A stretch of 64,000 nucleotides of DNA, from the NCBI RefSeq assembly GCF_000378505.1, contig NZ_KB899992.1, positions 124,001 through 188,000 of the forward strand, in the 5' to 3' direction. Every line of letters begins with the position of its first letter. Position 1 is the stretch's first letter. This DNA is from Modicisalibacter luteus DSM 23508. Its GTDB lineage: Bacteria; Pseudomonadota; Gammaproteobacteria; Pseudomonadales; Halomonadaceae. A model generated the notes under the pieces. That model searched no databases. It had not been told where the DNA came from and saw only the letters and a program-made list of their open reading frames with translations. Positions 8,524 to 17,767 of this stretch are shown here, piece after piece. A program made the position numbers and the translations under genes.

Positions 8524-9604
8524 CAAGCAGCGGAAGGACCAGGACACTCATGAGGCTCGCGTTAGCGGACCTCGCCCGTTCTGGTCGGGCACCATCACAT
8601 TCGGGCTGGTCAGCCTGCCTGTAGGGCTTTATCCGGCAAACCGTTCCAAGTCAGTGTCGCTGCGCATGATCGACAAGGATGGTACGCCTCTGGCTCGGCG
8701 TTACTTTTGCGAAAAGGAAGAACGCCCGCTGCGCAACGACGAGTTGGTGCGTGGCTACGAGGTCGAAAAGAATGAGTTCATCGTCGTCGAAGATAAGGAG
8801 CTCGACGCCCTGGCGCCTGAAAAGTCCCAAGAAATCGATCTCAAGCGCTTCGTTAACGTGACCGACATTGATCCCATGTATTTCGAGCGAGCCTATTTCC
8901 TGACGCCCGACAAGGGAATCACCAAAGCCTACCGACTACTGGCCAAGAGCATGGAGGACTCCCAGCGGGCCGGTATTGCCACTTTCGTGATGCGCGGCAA
9001 GGAGTACCTGGTGGCGATCTTGGCCGAGAAGGGCATCCTGCGGGCCGAGACGCTGCGTTTCAATGATGAAGTCCGCACGCCCGAGAGTGTCGGACTGCCT
9101 GAGACACAGCCAGCGGAAAGCCGTCGTGTCAAGAGCATCAATAAGGCCATCGAGTCACTGTCATCCGATACCCTTGAGCGCAGTGAGTTGGAGGATTGGC
9201 ATAGCCGCAAGATCATGGATCGGGTCAAGGAAAAGCTCGACAAGGGGGAAGGGGTCATTGATATCGATCCCAAGGAGGAAGACGAAGCCGAGCAGGGCGG
9301 CGAGGTAGTCGATCTCATGCAGATACTGAAGCAGAGCCTTGAACAGGGGCAAACTTCAACCGAGGGGACAGCGACTCGCCGCAGTGACTCGGGGGATCGC
9401 AAGTCGCAGAAGAAAGCGACCGCTGCCCGGCGCCAGTGTACGCCCGGTAGCAAGGGCAAGAAACGGGCCGGAGCGCCGGCGCAAGACGAACTGGCCGAAA
9501 TGTCCCGCAACGAACTCTATGAGCGGGCACAGGCACTCGATATTCCGGGAAGGAGCAGCATGAGCAAGGAGCAGCTTATTCGTGCCATTGAGCGGGCGGC
9601 CTGA
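8516..9604 (+). CDS. ku: Ku protein, second copy with SAP-like C-terminal extension
   Basis: A 362-residue Ku paralogue with the same core (FWSGTITFGLVSLPVGLYPA; KSMEDSQRAGIATFVMRGKE; RKIMDRVKEKLDKGEGV). It also carries a long basic linker and a C-terminal segment, MSRNELYERAQALDIPG then MSKEQLIRAIE, that looks like a SAP/Rho-N type DNA-binding motif. The start is GTG 8516, overlapping the end of the first ku gene, with GGGAGGG upstream. Two unequal Ku proteins could form a heterodimer or act on different ends; this is inferred, not shown. Confidence 0.92.
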   Translation: MPSKQRKDQDTHEARVSGPRPFWSGTITFGLVSLPVGLYPANRSKSVSLRMIDKDGTPLARRYFCEKEERPLRNDELVRGYEVEKNEFIVVEDKELDALAPEKSQEIDLKRFVNVTDIDPMYFERAYFLTPDKGITKAYRLLAKSMEDSQRAGIATFVMRGKEYLVAILAEKGILRAETLRFNDEVRTPESVGLPETQPAESRRVKSINKAIESLSSDTLERSELEDWHSRKIMDRVKEKLDKGEGVIDIDPKEEDEAEQGGEVVDLMQILKQSLEQGQTSTEGTATRRSDSGDRKSQKKATAARRQCTPGSKGKKRAGAPAQDELAEMSRNELYERAQALDIPGRSSMSKEQLIRAIERAA

Positions 9605-9610
9605 GTACAC

Positions 9611-10012
9611 TCAATGACGCTTACGCTCGATGCGTGATTGTACCGCTTGGGTGTATTCCGTCGCAGGGTCCAGCAGCAACCGCTTGAGGCCGATGGCCTC
9701 GCCACTTTCCAGGCAATAGCCGTAGTCATCGTGACGTAGACGTTCGATGGCGGCATCGATGCGCCTGAGCCGCTTGGTATCACGCTCAGCTTGTCTGAGC
9801 AGGAAAGTCTGGTTGCCTTCTGCCACGGCACGGTCCATTGCGTCTCCCCAGCAGCGACGCCCTGCGATGCCGGTCTGGGCTTCGTTCAGGCGTGCCTGGG
9901 TTTCGTGACGCAAGCGTTGCAGGTAATCCATGAAGAAGGCTCGCTGCTCCTCATTCATGTAGGCGCTTTCAGGCATGCTGAGCAGGTACTCTTTATCGAT
10001 CGTCGCTGTCAT
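9611..10012 (-). CDS. DksA/TraR-family protein with incomplete zinc finger
   Basis: A 133-residue DksA-like protein: an N-terminal helical region (MNEEQRAFFMDYLQRLRHET), a coiled coil (RQAERDTKRLRRIDAAIERL) and the C-terminal YGYCLESGEAIGLKRLLLDP globule. Canonical DksA has four zinc cysteines; here only the first remains and the others are Ser/Glu or absent, as in zinc-independent paralogues such as Pseudomonas DksA2. It probably acts on RNA polymerase through its secondary channel. It is convergent with the second ku gene, with a gap of only a few bases. Confidence 0.8.
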   Translation of the reverse strand: MTATIDKEYLLSMPESAYMNEEQRAFFMDYLQRLRHETQARLNEAQTGIAGRRCWGDAMDRAVAEGNQTFLLRQAERDTKRLRRIDAAIERLRHDDYGYCLESGEAIGLKRLLLDPATEYTQAVQSRIERKRH

Positions 10013-10032
10013 GAGGCGTTAGCGCTGGGACG

Positions 10033-10050
10033 TTTGTTACCCGTAACAAA
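10033..10050. promoter_or_regulatory. 18-bp palindrome upstream of the dksA-like gene
   Basis: TTTGTTACCCGTAACAAA is an inverted repeat with 8-bp arms and lies 21-38 bp upstream of the dksA-like start on the minus strand. Its place between start codon and promoter suits an operator; the regulator is unknown. Confidence 0.45.
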
Positions 10051-10299
10051 AAAGAGCACCGGCAGCCAAGGCGGAGGACATGTTGCGGTTTCATGGTGTT
10101 CCTTGCCAGACTGACATTTAGGTTACTAAACCGATTCTAGTCCGTTTCCTTGAAAAGCAGCTTGGCCTATTAGCGAATGTTTTTCCATTTGCCGAGGCAA
10201 ATCCGTGAAATACATGCGTGCAGAGCATGACGCAGGGGGCTCGAATATCGGACAATGGTGCCGGCCGAGATGACCTGTTACCGGAAGGTGCCATTACCG

Positions 10300-10866
10300 A
10301 TGAGGCGAAAACTGCTGCTTGTAATGTCGTTGAGTTTGTGTCTGGTAATGCTAGCCTCTGGGCTACATGCTGCCGAGGAATCACAGGAGGTATGGCTGCT
10401 GGTAGACGATAAAACCTCGACTCTGCATATCTATCGTGGTGATAAGGAGATCGAACGGTTCTCTCCGATATCGCTAGGGCGAGGGGGGGCTAAGCGCCTG
10501 CGTTTGAGTGGCAGCCGGGCGACACCGACCGGGGAATTCAAAATAAATTGGATCAATGAAGATAGCCGCTTCCATATCTTCCTGGGTCTCGATTATCCTA
10601 CGCTCGCTCATGCGCGCGAAGCTCATAAGGCGGGCATGTTGAGTGAACCCGAGTTCTATGATTATCTTACGTATTATCGCCTGCATGGTTCTCCACCACA
10701 GGACACCGTGTTGGGCGGTAGCATCGGGATACATGGTCTCGGTGAAGCTGACCCGAACGTTCATCAGCGTTTTCACTGGACGGATGGCTGCGTGGCAGTT
10801 ACGAACGACCAGATCGAGAAGTTGGCGAAACTAGTACGGCTTGGCACAAAGGTAATCATCCGCTAG
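10300..10866 (+). CDS. Secreted L,D-transpeptidase (YkuD domain)
   Basis: A protein of about 188 residues with an N-terminal signal peptide (MRRKLLLVMSLSLCLVML, cleavage near HAA) and a YkuD catalytic domain. The catalytic region reads SIGIHGLGE with the conserved His, then HWTDGCVAVTND with the catalytic Cys. Such enzymes make 3-3 peptidoglycan cross-links or attach lipoproteins to peptidoglycan. It is shorter than the LysM-containing paralogue at 11322. I chose ATG 10300 because it begins the signal peptide; ATG 10255 would place 15 odd residues before it. An Lpp-type lipoprotein gene follows, which fits an envelope-anchoring role. Confidence 0.85.
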   Translation: MRRKLLLVMSLSLCLVMLASGLHAAEESQEVWLLVDDKTSTLHIYRGDKEIERFSPISLGRGGAKRLRLSGSRATPTGEFKINWINEDSRFHIFLGLDYPTLAHAREAHKAGMLSEPEFYDYLTYYRLHGSPPQDTVLGGSIGIHGLGEADPNVHQRFHWTDGCVAVTNDQIEKLAKLVRLGTKVIIR

Positions 10867-10944
10867 GTTACTAGCTGGAAGTAGCATTAGGCCTGCCTGT
10901 GCAGGAAATGTAAGTCAACCAAGGAAGACCTCAAGGAGAACCGC

Positions 10945-11208
10945 ATGAAAAAAACCAGCACCATGCTCAAGCTCGCAGCTGCAACTCTGGCCATGGGCGT
11001 TATGGCTGGCTGTGCATCACAAGCTAGCGAAGAGCAGAGCGGTCAGATGAGCCAGGCGCAAACGGAAGCCAACGAGACCCGCAGCATGGCTCGTGAAGCG
11101 CTTACCACAGCGCAGCAGGCCCAGCGCACTGCACAGCAGGCTCTGCAGCTCGCCCAGCAGAACCGTCAGGAAATGGATCGCATGTTCGAGCGTTCCATGC
11201 GCAAGTAA
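10945..11208 (+). CDS. Lpp/OprI-type alanine-zipper lipoprotein
   Basis: An 87-residue outer-membrane lipoprotein. The signal peptide ends at a lipobox (MGVMAGC), and the rest is one long helix with the AxxAxxA pattern (AREALTTAQQAQRTAQQALQ), typical of the trimeric alanine zipper of Lpp and OprI. The C-terminal residues are MRK, so the terminal lysine used for peptidoglycan attachment is present. AAGGAG precedes ATG 10945. L,D-transpeptidase genes flank it on both sides; these enzymes attach Lpp to the cell wall in other bacteria. Confidence 0.9.
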   Translation: MKKTSTMLKLAAATLAMGVMAGCASQASEEQSGQMSQAQTEANETRSMAREALTTAQQAQRTAQQALQLAQQNRQEMDRMFERSMRK

Positions 11209-11219
11209 TCGATTGATGG

Positions 11220-11282
11220 CGGCATCCTTCGGGGTGCCGTTGTCGGTTCGATACCAAGAAAGCCCTGCCTAGGCAGGGCTTT
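11220..11282. terminator. Double hairpin terminator between convergent genes
   Basis: Two stems lie here. CGGCATCC-TTCG-GGGTGCCG at 11220-11239 has a UUCG tetraloop. A perfect 24-bp palindrome at 11259-11282 has AAAGCCCTG and CAGGGCTTT arms and gives T runs on both strands. It serves lpp and the convergent L,D-transpeptidase gene. Confidence 0.85.
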
Positions 11283-11321
11283 CCGCGTTTCTGTTATCGG
11301 TACAGGAAGACAGAGAAGTCG

Positions 11322-12431
11322 TTAGACGTCGTCTTCGACCAGGGTGGTTTCCAACTGGCTATAGAGCGCTTCATGGAGTTCCAGCCAGTCGTAAAGGGTG
11401 TTGGGCTTTTCGACGATGGGTATGTCGATGGGCGCCTTGACCAACAGCAGGGATTCGGGAATACCGCTGGGGTTTTCCACCTGGGCGCGCAGCTTGGCGT
11501 AATCGACCGGGTATTTCTTTCCTTTGACGGCCACCGATACGACGTCCAGCGCATTCGTGATGCGGCTGGCCGGGGTGTCCTCCGATTCTTCCAGCGACGG
11601 ATAATTCTGTACGAATAGCGTGCCTTCTTCCGTCCAGCCGAGCTTGAAAGGTTCGTTGATCAGGCGCACCTGAGTACCGACCGGCACTCGGGGGAACAGT
11701 CGGGTAATATCCTCGTTCAGCATGCGAATGCAACCATGAGTGACGCGCATGCCGACGCCGAGAGGCTTGTTCGTACCGTGGATCAGGTAGCTCGGAATGC
11801 CCAGCCGCATGGCGTACGGGCCCAAGGGATTTTCCGGACCGGGGGGTACGACGCTCGGCAGCATGTCGCCCTGCTCGGCATGCTCCTTTCTGATCGATGC
11901 GGGCGGATACCAGGCAGGATCCTTGGTCTTTGCGGTGATCCGGGTTTCACCCAGCGGTGTCTTCCAGTCCATGCGACCCACACTGACTGGGTAGGTCTCC
12001 ACGATGGAGGGCTCACCCTTCGCCGCTTTGGGATAGTAGTAAAGCCGCATCTCGGCGATATTGACGACGATACCCTCCCGCGGGCCCGGGGGCAGGATGA
12101 AACGTGAGGGAATCACCACTTCAGTGCCTTCGCCGGGTATCCAGACGCTGACGTCGGGGTTGGCCCGGCGAATTTCCTCGTAGCCAACGCCATAGCGATG
12201 GCCGATGGAGAAAAGCGTGTCCTCTTGTGAGGCCTTGACCACCTGAACTTCCCCAACCACATCGCCTTTCGCTGGCAGGCGGTAGTGGCCTGTGGGCATG
12301 GGAGCCTCGGCCTCGACGGCCTCGGCCAGAGCAGGCTCCTGCGCCATGAGAGCCGGCGGCATCGCCAGCATTCCTACGGCCAACCAAAGCATACTTGCTT
12401 GCTTCACTCGCATCTGACGCGACCTATTCAT
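11322..12431 (-). CDS. LysM-containing L,D-transpeptidase (ErfK/YbiS type)
   Basis: A protein of about 369 residues with a signal peptide (VKQASMLWLAVGMLAM up to LMAQE), a LysM-like peptidoglycan-binding segment (EDTLFSIGHRYGVGYEEI) and the YkuD domain. The catalytic segment is YLIHGTNKPLGVGMRVTHGC followed by IRM. This is the YbiS/ErfK/YnhG architecture used to tether Lpp to peptidoglycan. I chose ATG 12431 (MNRSRQMRV); MRVKQ 18 bp downstream is an alternative. An upstream in-frame extension overlaps the end of mfd and has no family similarity. It is convergent with lpp. Confidence 0.88.
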   Translation of the reverse strand: MNRSRQMRVKQASMLWLAVGMLAMPPALMAQEPALAEAVEAEAPMPTGHYRLPAKGDVVGEVQVVKASQEDTLFSIGHRYGVGYEEIRRANPDVSVWIPGEGTEVVIPSRFILPPGPREGIVVNIAEMRLYYYPKAAKGEPSIVETYPVSVGRMDWKTPLGETRITAKTKDPAWYPPASIRKEHAEQGDMLPSVVPPGPENPLGPYAMRLGIPSYLIHGTNKPLGVGMRVTHGCIRMLNEDITRLFPRVPVGTQVRLINEPFKLGWTEEGTLFVQNYPSLEESEDTPASRITNALDVVSVAVKGKKYPVDYAKLRAQVENPSGIPESLLLVKAPIDIPIVEKPNTLYDWLELHEALYSQLETTLVEDDV

Positions 12432-12525
12432 TCCTCGAATCCGGCGGAGTGCCGGAAATTCGAGTATATTCCTGCGTAACGCCCTACGACACAATGCCTG
12501 GCCGCAATAATTTCCCTGCGCCGGC

Positions 12526-15500
12526 TCACGCCGCCTTGGCCTTGCGGTTGAGCGTGTCAAGCAGCGCCTCAACAGCCCCGAAGCGCGCCTCCTCGCCGGC
12601 CATGTCCATCTCGAAACGCAGGATTTCGGCACCTTCGAGCCGGTAATGTTCGGGATCGCGTTGTATTAGGTTGACCAGGGTCATTGGGTCGACGGCGGGA
12701 CTGGTCCCGAAGATGACGCGGCCGCGCTCGGGGCCTGCCTCGAGACGCACGATTCCGAGTCGCTCCGCTCGCTGGCGCAGCCGGGTCTGGCGGAACAGGG
12801 TCTTGACCGGGGCTGGCAGCAGGCCGAAGCGATCGATCATCTCCACTTGCAATTCCCTGAGCTCCGCTTCGTCCGCGGCGTTACTGATGCGCTTGTACAT
12901 GATCAGGCGTTGCTGAACGTCATGCAGATAGTCGTCTGGAATCAATGCCGGCAAGTTGAGGCTGACTTCTACCCCCTCGTCCAGTGGCGCTTCGATGTTG
13001 GGCGTTTTACCGGCGCGGATCGCTTTCACCGCACGATCGAGCATCTGCATGTAGAGGCTGTAGCCGATGGTTTCCATCTGGCCGCTTTGCTCGTCACCTA
13101 GAAGCTCACCCGCACCTCGGATTTCCATGTCATGGCTGGCCAGGGTAAAGCCGGCACCCAGGTCCTCGGCCTGGCCGATGGCTTCCAGGCGCTTGATGGC
13201 ATCCTTGGTAATCGCCTTGGGTGGGGGAGTGAGTAGATAGGCATACGCCTGGTGATGGCTGCGCCCGACACGGCCACGCAGTTGGTGCAACTGGGCCAGC
13301 CCGAACTTGTCGGCACGCTCGATGAGAATGGTGTTGGCGCTGGGCACGTCGATGCCGGTTTCGATGATCGTCGAACACACCAGCACGTTATAACGCTTGT
13401 GGTAGAACTCCGACATGATACGTTCCAGCGAGCGCTCCGGGAGCTGGCCGTGGGCCACGGCGACACGAGCTTCAGGAACCAGGTCGCGCACTTTCTGGGC
13501 GGCCATTTCGATGCTCTTGACCTCGTTGTGCAGGAAGTAAACCTGCCCCCCGCGCAATATTTCACGCAGGATGGCTTCCTTGATCACGGGTTCGTTGCGT
13601 TGCTGGACGAAGGTCTTTACCGGCAGGCGACGTGCCGGTGGGGTGGCGATGATCGACAGGTCGCGGATGCCGCTCATGGCCATGTTCAGCGTACGCGGGA
13701 TTGGCGTGGCGGTCAGCGTCAGGATGTCCACCTCGGCACGCAGACTTTTGAGTCGTTCCTTCTGCGCCACACCGAAACGGTGCTCCTCATCGATGATCAA
13801 TAAGCCCATGTTGGGAAACTTCATCGACTTTGACAGCAGCTTGTGGGTGCCGATAACGATGTCGGCACGGCCTTCTTCGATGCGCTTCTGGGTGTCTGAC
13901 TGTCCCTTGCCGCCGGTAAAGCGCGAGATAAGCTCGATCTGTACGGCGGTGTCAGCGAAACGGTCTCGAAAGTTATCGTAGTGCTGTTGGGCAAGCAGAG
14001 TGGTAGGAACCAGTACCACCACCTGCCGGCCCGAGTGCACGGCAAGGAACGCGGCACGCATGGCGACTTCGGTCTTGCCGAACCCGACATCGCCACATAC
14101 CACCCGATCCATGGGGCGCGGCGCGGTCATATCGCCGATTACTGCATGAATGGCAGCTCGCTGGTCGGGCGTTTCCTCGAATGGGAAATTAGCTGCAAAG
14201 CGCTGATACTCCTCGCCGGGAGGGTCACAGGCAAAGCCTTCTCGTGCTTCTCGGCGCGCATACACGTCGAGAAGTTCGGCAGCGGTGTCTCGAATCTTCT
14301 CGGCGGCTTTCTTCTTCGCCTTGTCCCAGGTATCGGAACCCAATTTGTGCAGGGGGGCTAGCTCGTCACTGGCACCGGCATAGCGTGAAATCAGGTGCAG
14401 GCTATCGACGGGGACGTAGAGTTTGGCGCCATTGGCATATTCCAGCGCCACGAACTCAGCGGCCTGGCCGCCGGCCTCCAGCGTCTCGAGCCCCTGATAG
14501 CGCCCCACGCCATGGGCTTGGTGGACGACAGGCGCACCGGGGCGAAGCTCGGACAGGTGGCGGACCGCCAACTCATTGTCGTCGGTGGCTTTCTCACGAC
14601 GCCGGGTCTGGCGGACCACTTCACCGTACAGTTCGGTCTCGGTAATGATGGCCAGCGCGGGATCGCCAAGCCATAGGCCCTCGTCGAGTTCGCCCTCGGT
14701 AATTGCCAGTCGCGAGTCCCCATTGAGAAACGACGACCAGTCATCGGTATGTGGCAGGTCGAGGTGCAGCACGCCGAGGGTTTCTTCCAGCGCCTCGCGC
14801 CGTCCCCGCGACTCGGCGACAAATAGCACACGCATGTCGCGATGAGATGTCAGGAACTCCCCGAGACGGGCCAGTGGTTTCTGGGCTCGGGCATTGATGG
14901 CAACCCGTGGCGGAGCCTGAGTGGAGGGATGACGTGCGTGCGGGTGGCCTTCATCCTTGACTAGCTCGACTCGGGGCCTGGCCTTGATGGCTGCGAAGAC
15001 ATCGGGTACCGGAATGAACGCACGAGCGGGTGGGAGCAAAGGCCGGGTCGGGTCAACACCGAGGTTCTCGTAGCGGCTCTCGATCGCAGCCCAGTGATGT
15101 TCCGCAGCCTCGAAGACGCCGGGTAACAGGGCAACACGGGTGTCGTCGACCAAATGATCGAACAGCGACGCAGTTTCCTCGAAGAACAGGGGCAGGTACT
15201 GTTCGAGCCCCGGCGAGGGGATCCCCTTGAGCGCGTCGTTGTAGAGCGGTGACTGGCGCGGATCTACGTCGAACAATGTCTCGAAGCCTTCGCGGAAGCA
15301 GGCGATGGCGGAACGCGACAGTGAGTACTCATGAGCTGGGAGCAGCTCGATGCTCTCCACCTTGTCCTGACTGCGTTGGGTATCGGGATCAAAGTGGCGT
15401 AGCGTATCGATCTCGTCATCGAACAGGTCAATGCGCAGTGGTGCGCTGCTGCCCATGGGGTACAAGTCGATGATTGCGCCACGCAAGGCATACTCACCGG

Positions 15501-15975
15501 GCTCATAGACGGTTTCCACAGCGCGATAGCCGGCTCGGGACAGGGTTTCCCGGAATCCTTCCCGGTCGAGTGTCATGCCGACCGACAGGGTCAGCACACG
15601 ACCGGCAATGTACTCGCTGGGAGGCAGGCGCTGCATCAGGGTATTGATTGGCACCAGTACGATACCGTCATGGGTATCCTGTAAGCGACGTAGGGTGCGC
15701 AGACGCTCGGAAACGATATCCTGATGCGGTGAAAAGCTGTCGTAAGGCAGGGTTTCCCAGTCCGGGAAGGGCAACACCGGCACCTTGGCAAAGAACCGCA
15801 AGGCGTTCTCCAGGCGCTGGGCCGAGGCAGTGTCCGGCGTGACGATCAGTAGCGGCGCAGCGTCGGCCAGGCGGGCCAGCGCCAGGGCCGTCGCTGCGCT
15901 GTGCGGGGCCTGCCAGTAGAGCGTATCGCGCGTTCCGGTCGGGCTGGGCGGGGCCAGCGGGGAAAAGTTCGACAT
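12526..15975 (-). CDS. mfd: Transcription-repair coupling factor
   Basis: Full-length Mfd, about 1149 residues, a translocase that removes RNA polymerase stalled at DNA lesions and recruits UvrA. The UvrB-homology N-terminal part is followed by the RNA polymerase interaction domain (ELRPGAPVVHQAHGVGRYQG). The RecG-like motor has Walker A GDVGFGKTEVAMRAAF, DEEHRFGVAQ, and motifs V/VI (STIIETGIDVPSA; QLRGRVGRSHHQAYAYLL). A C-terminal TRCF domain completes it. I chose ATG 15975 (MSNFSPL); upstream in-frame codons lack the family pattern. It is divergent from gap, as in Pseudomonas. Confidence 0.96.
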   Translation of the reverse strand: MSNFSPLAPPSPTGTRDTLYWQAPHSAATALALARLADAAPLLIVTPDTASAQRLENALRFFAKVPVLPFPDWETLPYDSFSPHQDIVSERLRTLRRLQDTHDGIVLVPINTLMQRLPPSEYIAGRVLTLSVGMTLDREGFRETLSRAGYRAVETVYEPGEYALRGAIIDLYPMGSSAPLRIDLFDDEIDTLRHFDPDTQRSQDKVESIELLPAHEYSLSRSAIACFREGFETLFDVDPRQSPLYNDALKGIPSPGLEQYLPLFFEETASLFDHLVDDTRVALLPGVFEAAEHHWAAIESRYENLGVDPTRPLLPPARAFIPVPDVFAAIKARPRVELVKDEGHPHARHPSTQAPPRVAINARAQKPLARLGEFLTSHRDMRVLFVAESRGRREALEETLGVLHLDLPHTDDWSSFLNGDSRLAITEGELDEGLWLGDPALAIITETELYGEVVRQTRRREKATDDNELAVRHLSELRPGAPVVHQAHGVGRYQGLETLEAGGQAAEFVALEYANGAKLYVPVDSLHLISRYAGASDELAPLHKLGSDTWDKAKKKAAEKIRDTAAELLDVYARREAREGFACDPPGEEYQRFAANFPFEETPDQRAAIHAVIGDMTAPRPMDRVVCGDVGFGKTEVAMRAAFLAVHSGRQVVVLVPTTLLAQQHYDNFRDRFADTAVQIELISRFTGGKGQSDTQKRIEEGRADIVIGTHKLLSKSMKFPNMGLLIIDEEHRFGVAQKERLKSLRAEVDILTLTATPIPRTLNMAMSGIRDLSIIATPPARRLPVKTFVQQRNEPVIKEAILREILRGGQVYFLHNEVKSIEMAAQKVRDLVPEARVAVAHGQLPERSLERIMSEFYHKRYNVLVCSTIIETGIDVPSANTILIERADKFGLAQLHQLRGRVGRSHHQAYAYLLTPPPKAITKDAIKRLEAIGQAEDLGAGFTLASHDMEIRGAGELLGDEQSGQMETIGYSLYMQMLDRAVKAIRAGKTPNIEAPLDEGVEVSLNLPALIPDDYLHDVQQRLIMYKRISNAADEAELRELQVEMIDRFGLLPAPVKTLFRQTRLRQRAERLGIVRLEAGPERGRVIFGTSPAVDPMTLVNLIQRDPEHYRLEGAEILRFEMDMAGEEARFGAVEALLDTLNRKAKAA

Positions 15976-16118
15976 TGGCGTCTTCAAGCAAAGGGTGGAA
16001 GTCTTGCATGAATGATAACAGGCGCGGCGCGGGACGAGAAAAACGGCGAAAGGCGGAGGCTGTTCGTTACTTTTGACACCGATGCTGGAAAAACGGTTTG
16101 TAGTCAACCCTCGATTTC

Positions 16119-16133
16119 TGTAGTGGTCTTACA
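16119..16133. promoter_or_regulatory. HexR-like operator upstream of gap
   Basis: TGTAGTGGTCTTACA agrees at 12 of 15 positions with the HexR consensus TGTARTWWWAYTACA as I remember it, including both TGTA/TACA arms. HexR, a KDPG-responsive repressor, controls gap in several gammaproteobacteria. It lies about 100 bp upstream of the gap start codon. Confidence 0.45.
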
Positions 16134-16229
16134 ACCATTGCGACCATACAGCAATTGCGCTTGCCTGCGCTTGGCAAGGATAATGAACACGAAAATTCAT
16201 TCGCGATTCCGTAAGGAAGGGAGTAGTAC

Positions 16230-17690
16230 GTGAGTCAGGAAAAGCTCGACGCTCATTTTCAGGAATGGCAGGACAATGAAGCTGTCGCCGAGGAAATGAT
16301 TCCCCTGCTCGGCAAGCTGTACCGCAAGTATAATGTCGTGCCTTCCCTCTATGGTCGTTCGCTGATCAACCGGTCAGTAATCCGTATTCTCAAGAATCAT
16401 CGCTACGTAAAGAGAGTCGAGGGCACCGAGCTTTCCGTTCGCGATACCTTTCCGCTGGTCAAGACAATGACCGAGCTCGATCTTGGGCCGGCTCACATTG
16501 ATCTGGGCAAGCTCGCCGTCGCTTTCAAGAAAAGCGGCCGCAACGATGTCGAGGCCTATCTGCGCGAGGAGCTCGCGGAGATCGTTGGCAAGCATGGTGA
16601 AAACGGCATGGGCGGTGAGCCCAAGGATGTCGTGCTTTACGGCTTCGGGCGTATCGGCCGTATCCTGGCGCGTATCCTGGTCGAGAAAGCCGGGGGGGGG
16701 AACCTGCTGCGCCTGCGTGCCATCGTGGTGCGGGGCGACGGCAGTGGCGACGATCTCGAAAAGCGTGCCAGCCTTCTGCGCCGTGATTCCATTCATGGAC
16801 CGTTTGCCGGCTCGATCAGGGTCGATCATGAAAATAACGCGATCATCGCCAACGGCAACTACATCCAGGTAATCAACGCCAGTTCACCCAGCGACGTCGA
16901 CTACACTGCCTATGGTATCGATAATGCCATTGTTGTCGACAACACGGGTAAGTGGCGTGATGAAGAGGGGCTTTCCCAGCATCTGGCCTGCAAGGGCGTC
17001 GCCAAGGCGCTGCTCACGGCGCCGGGCAAGGGCAGCCTCAAGAACATCGTTTATGGCATCAACCACCGTGACATCGGTGACGAGGATCGCATTATCTCTG
17101 CGGCCTCGTGTACGACGAACGCCATTGTCCCCGTTCTCAAGGCTATCAACGATGAGTACGGCATCGAACATGGCCACATGGAAACGGTGCACTCCTATAC
17201 CAACGACCAGAATCTGATCGATAACTACCATAAAGGCGATCGCCGCGGTCGCAGCGCGCCGCTGAACATGGTCTTGACCGAAACCGGGGCTGCCAAGGCT
17301 GTCGCCAAGGCCCTGCCCGAGCTGGGTGGTAAGCTGACAGGCAATGCCATTCGCGTGCCGACGCCCAACGTCTCCATGGCGATTCTCAACCTCAACCTGG
17401 AAAAGGCTGCAGACACAGAGAGCGTCAATAACTATCTACGTGATATGGCGCTACACTCCTCGATGCAGAAGCAGATCGATTATGTCGATTCGCCCGAGGT
17501 GGTGTCATCCGACTTCGTTGGTAACCGCCATGCGGGTATCGTTGATGCCAAGGCCACCATCGTCGACGGCAAGAACGCTGTTCTGTACGTGTGGTACGAC
17601 AACGAGTTCGGTTACAGCTGCCAGGTAGTTCGTATTCTGCAGTACATGTCTAATGTGCACTTTCTCTACCTGCCTCGTACTCGCGACTGA
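16230..17690 (+). CDS. gap: Glyceraldehyde-3-phosphate dehydrogenase, long form
   Basis: A 486-residue GAPDH with an N-terminal extension of about 125 residues before the Rossmann fold (VVLYGFGRIGRILARILVEK). The active-site block SAASCTTNAIVPVLK contains the catalytic Cys, and HSYTNDQNLIDNYHKGDRRG follows. The C terminus has the usual WYDNEFGYSCQVVR. The extension matches the Pseudomonas/Halomonas type found between mfd and nqr, thought to serve gluconeogenesis or hexose use. The start is GTG 16230 after AAGGAAGGGAG. A candidate HexR box lies upstream and a terminator directly after. Confidence 0.95.
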   Translation: MSQEKLDAHFQEWQDNEAVAEEMIPLLGKLYRKYNVVPSLYGRSLINRSVIRILKNHRYVKRVEGTELSVRDTFPLVKTMTELDLGPAHIDLGKLAVAFKKSGRNDVEAYLREELAEIVGKHGENGMGGEPKDVVLYGFGRIGRILARILVEKAGGGNLLRLRAIVVRGDGSGDDLEKRASLLRRDSIHGPFAGSIRVDHENNAIIANGNYIQVINASSPSDVDYTAYGIDNAIVVDNTGKWRDEEGLSQHLACKGVAKALLTAPGKGSLKNIVYGINHRDIGDEDRIISAASCTTNAIVPVLKAINDEYGIEHGHMETVHSYTNDQNLIDNYHKGDRRGRSAPLNMVLTETGAAKAVAKALPELGGKLTGNAIRVPTPNVSMAILNLNLEKAADTESVNNYLRDMALHSSMQKQIDYVDSPEVVSSDFVGNRHAGIVDAKATIVDGKNAVLYVWYDNEFGYSCQVVRILQYMSNVHFLYLPRTRD

Positions 17691-17702
17691 ATGACCCTCT
17701 CC

Positions 17703-17733
17703 GCCATGCCGGCTCGACCGGCATGGCATTTTT
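17703..17733 (+). terminator. Intrinsic terminator after gap
   Basis: Perfect 10-bp stem GCCATGCCGG / CCGGCATGGC with loop CTCGA, followed by ATTTTTTG. Confidence 0.9.
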
Positions 17734-17767
17734 TGCCTTCCCGTCTCAATGCCGACCTTCGGTCAGG

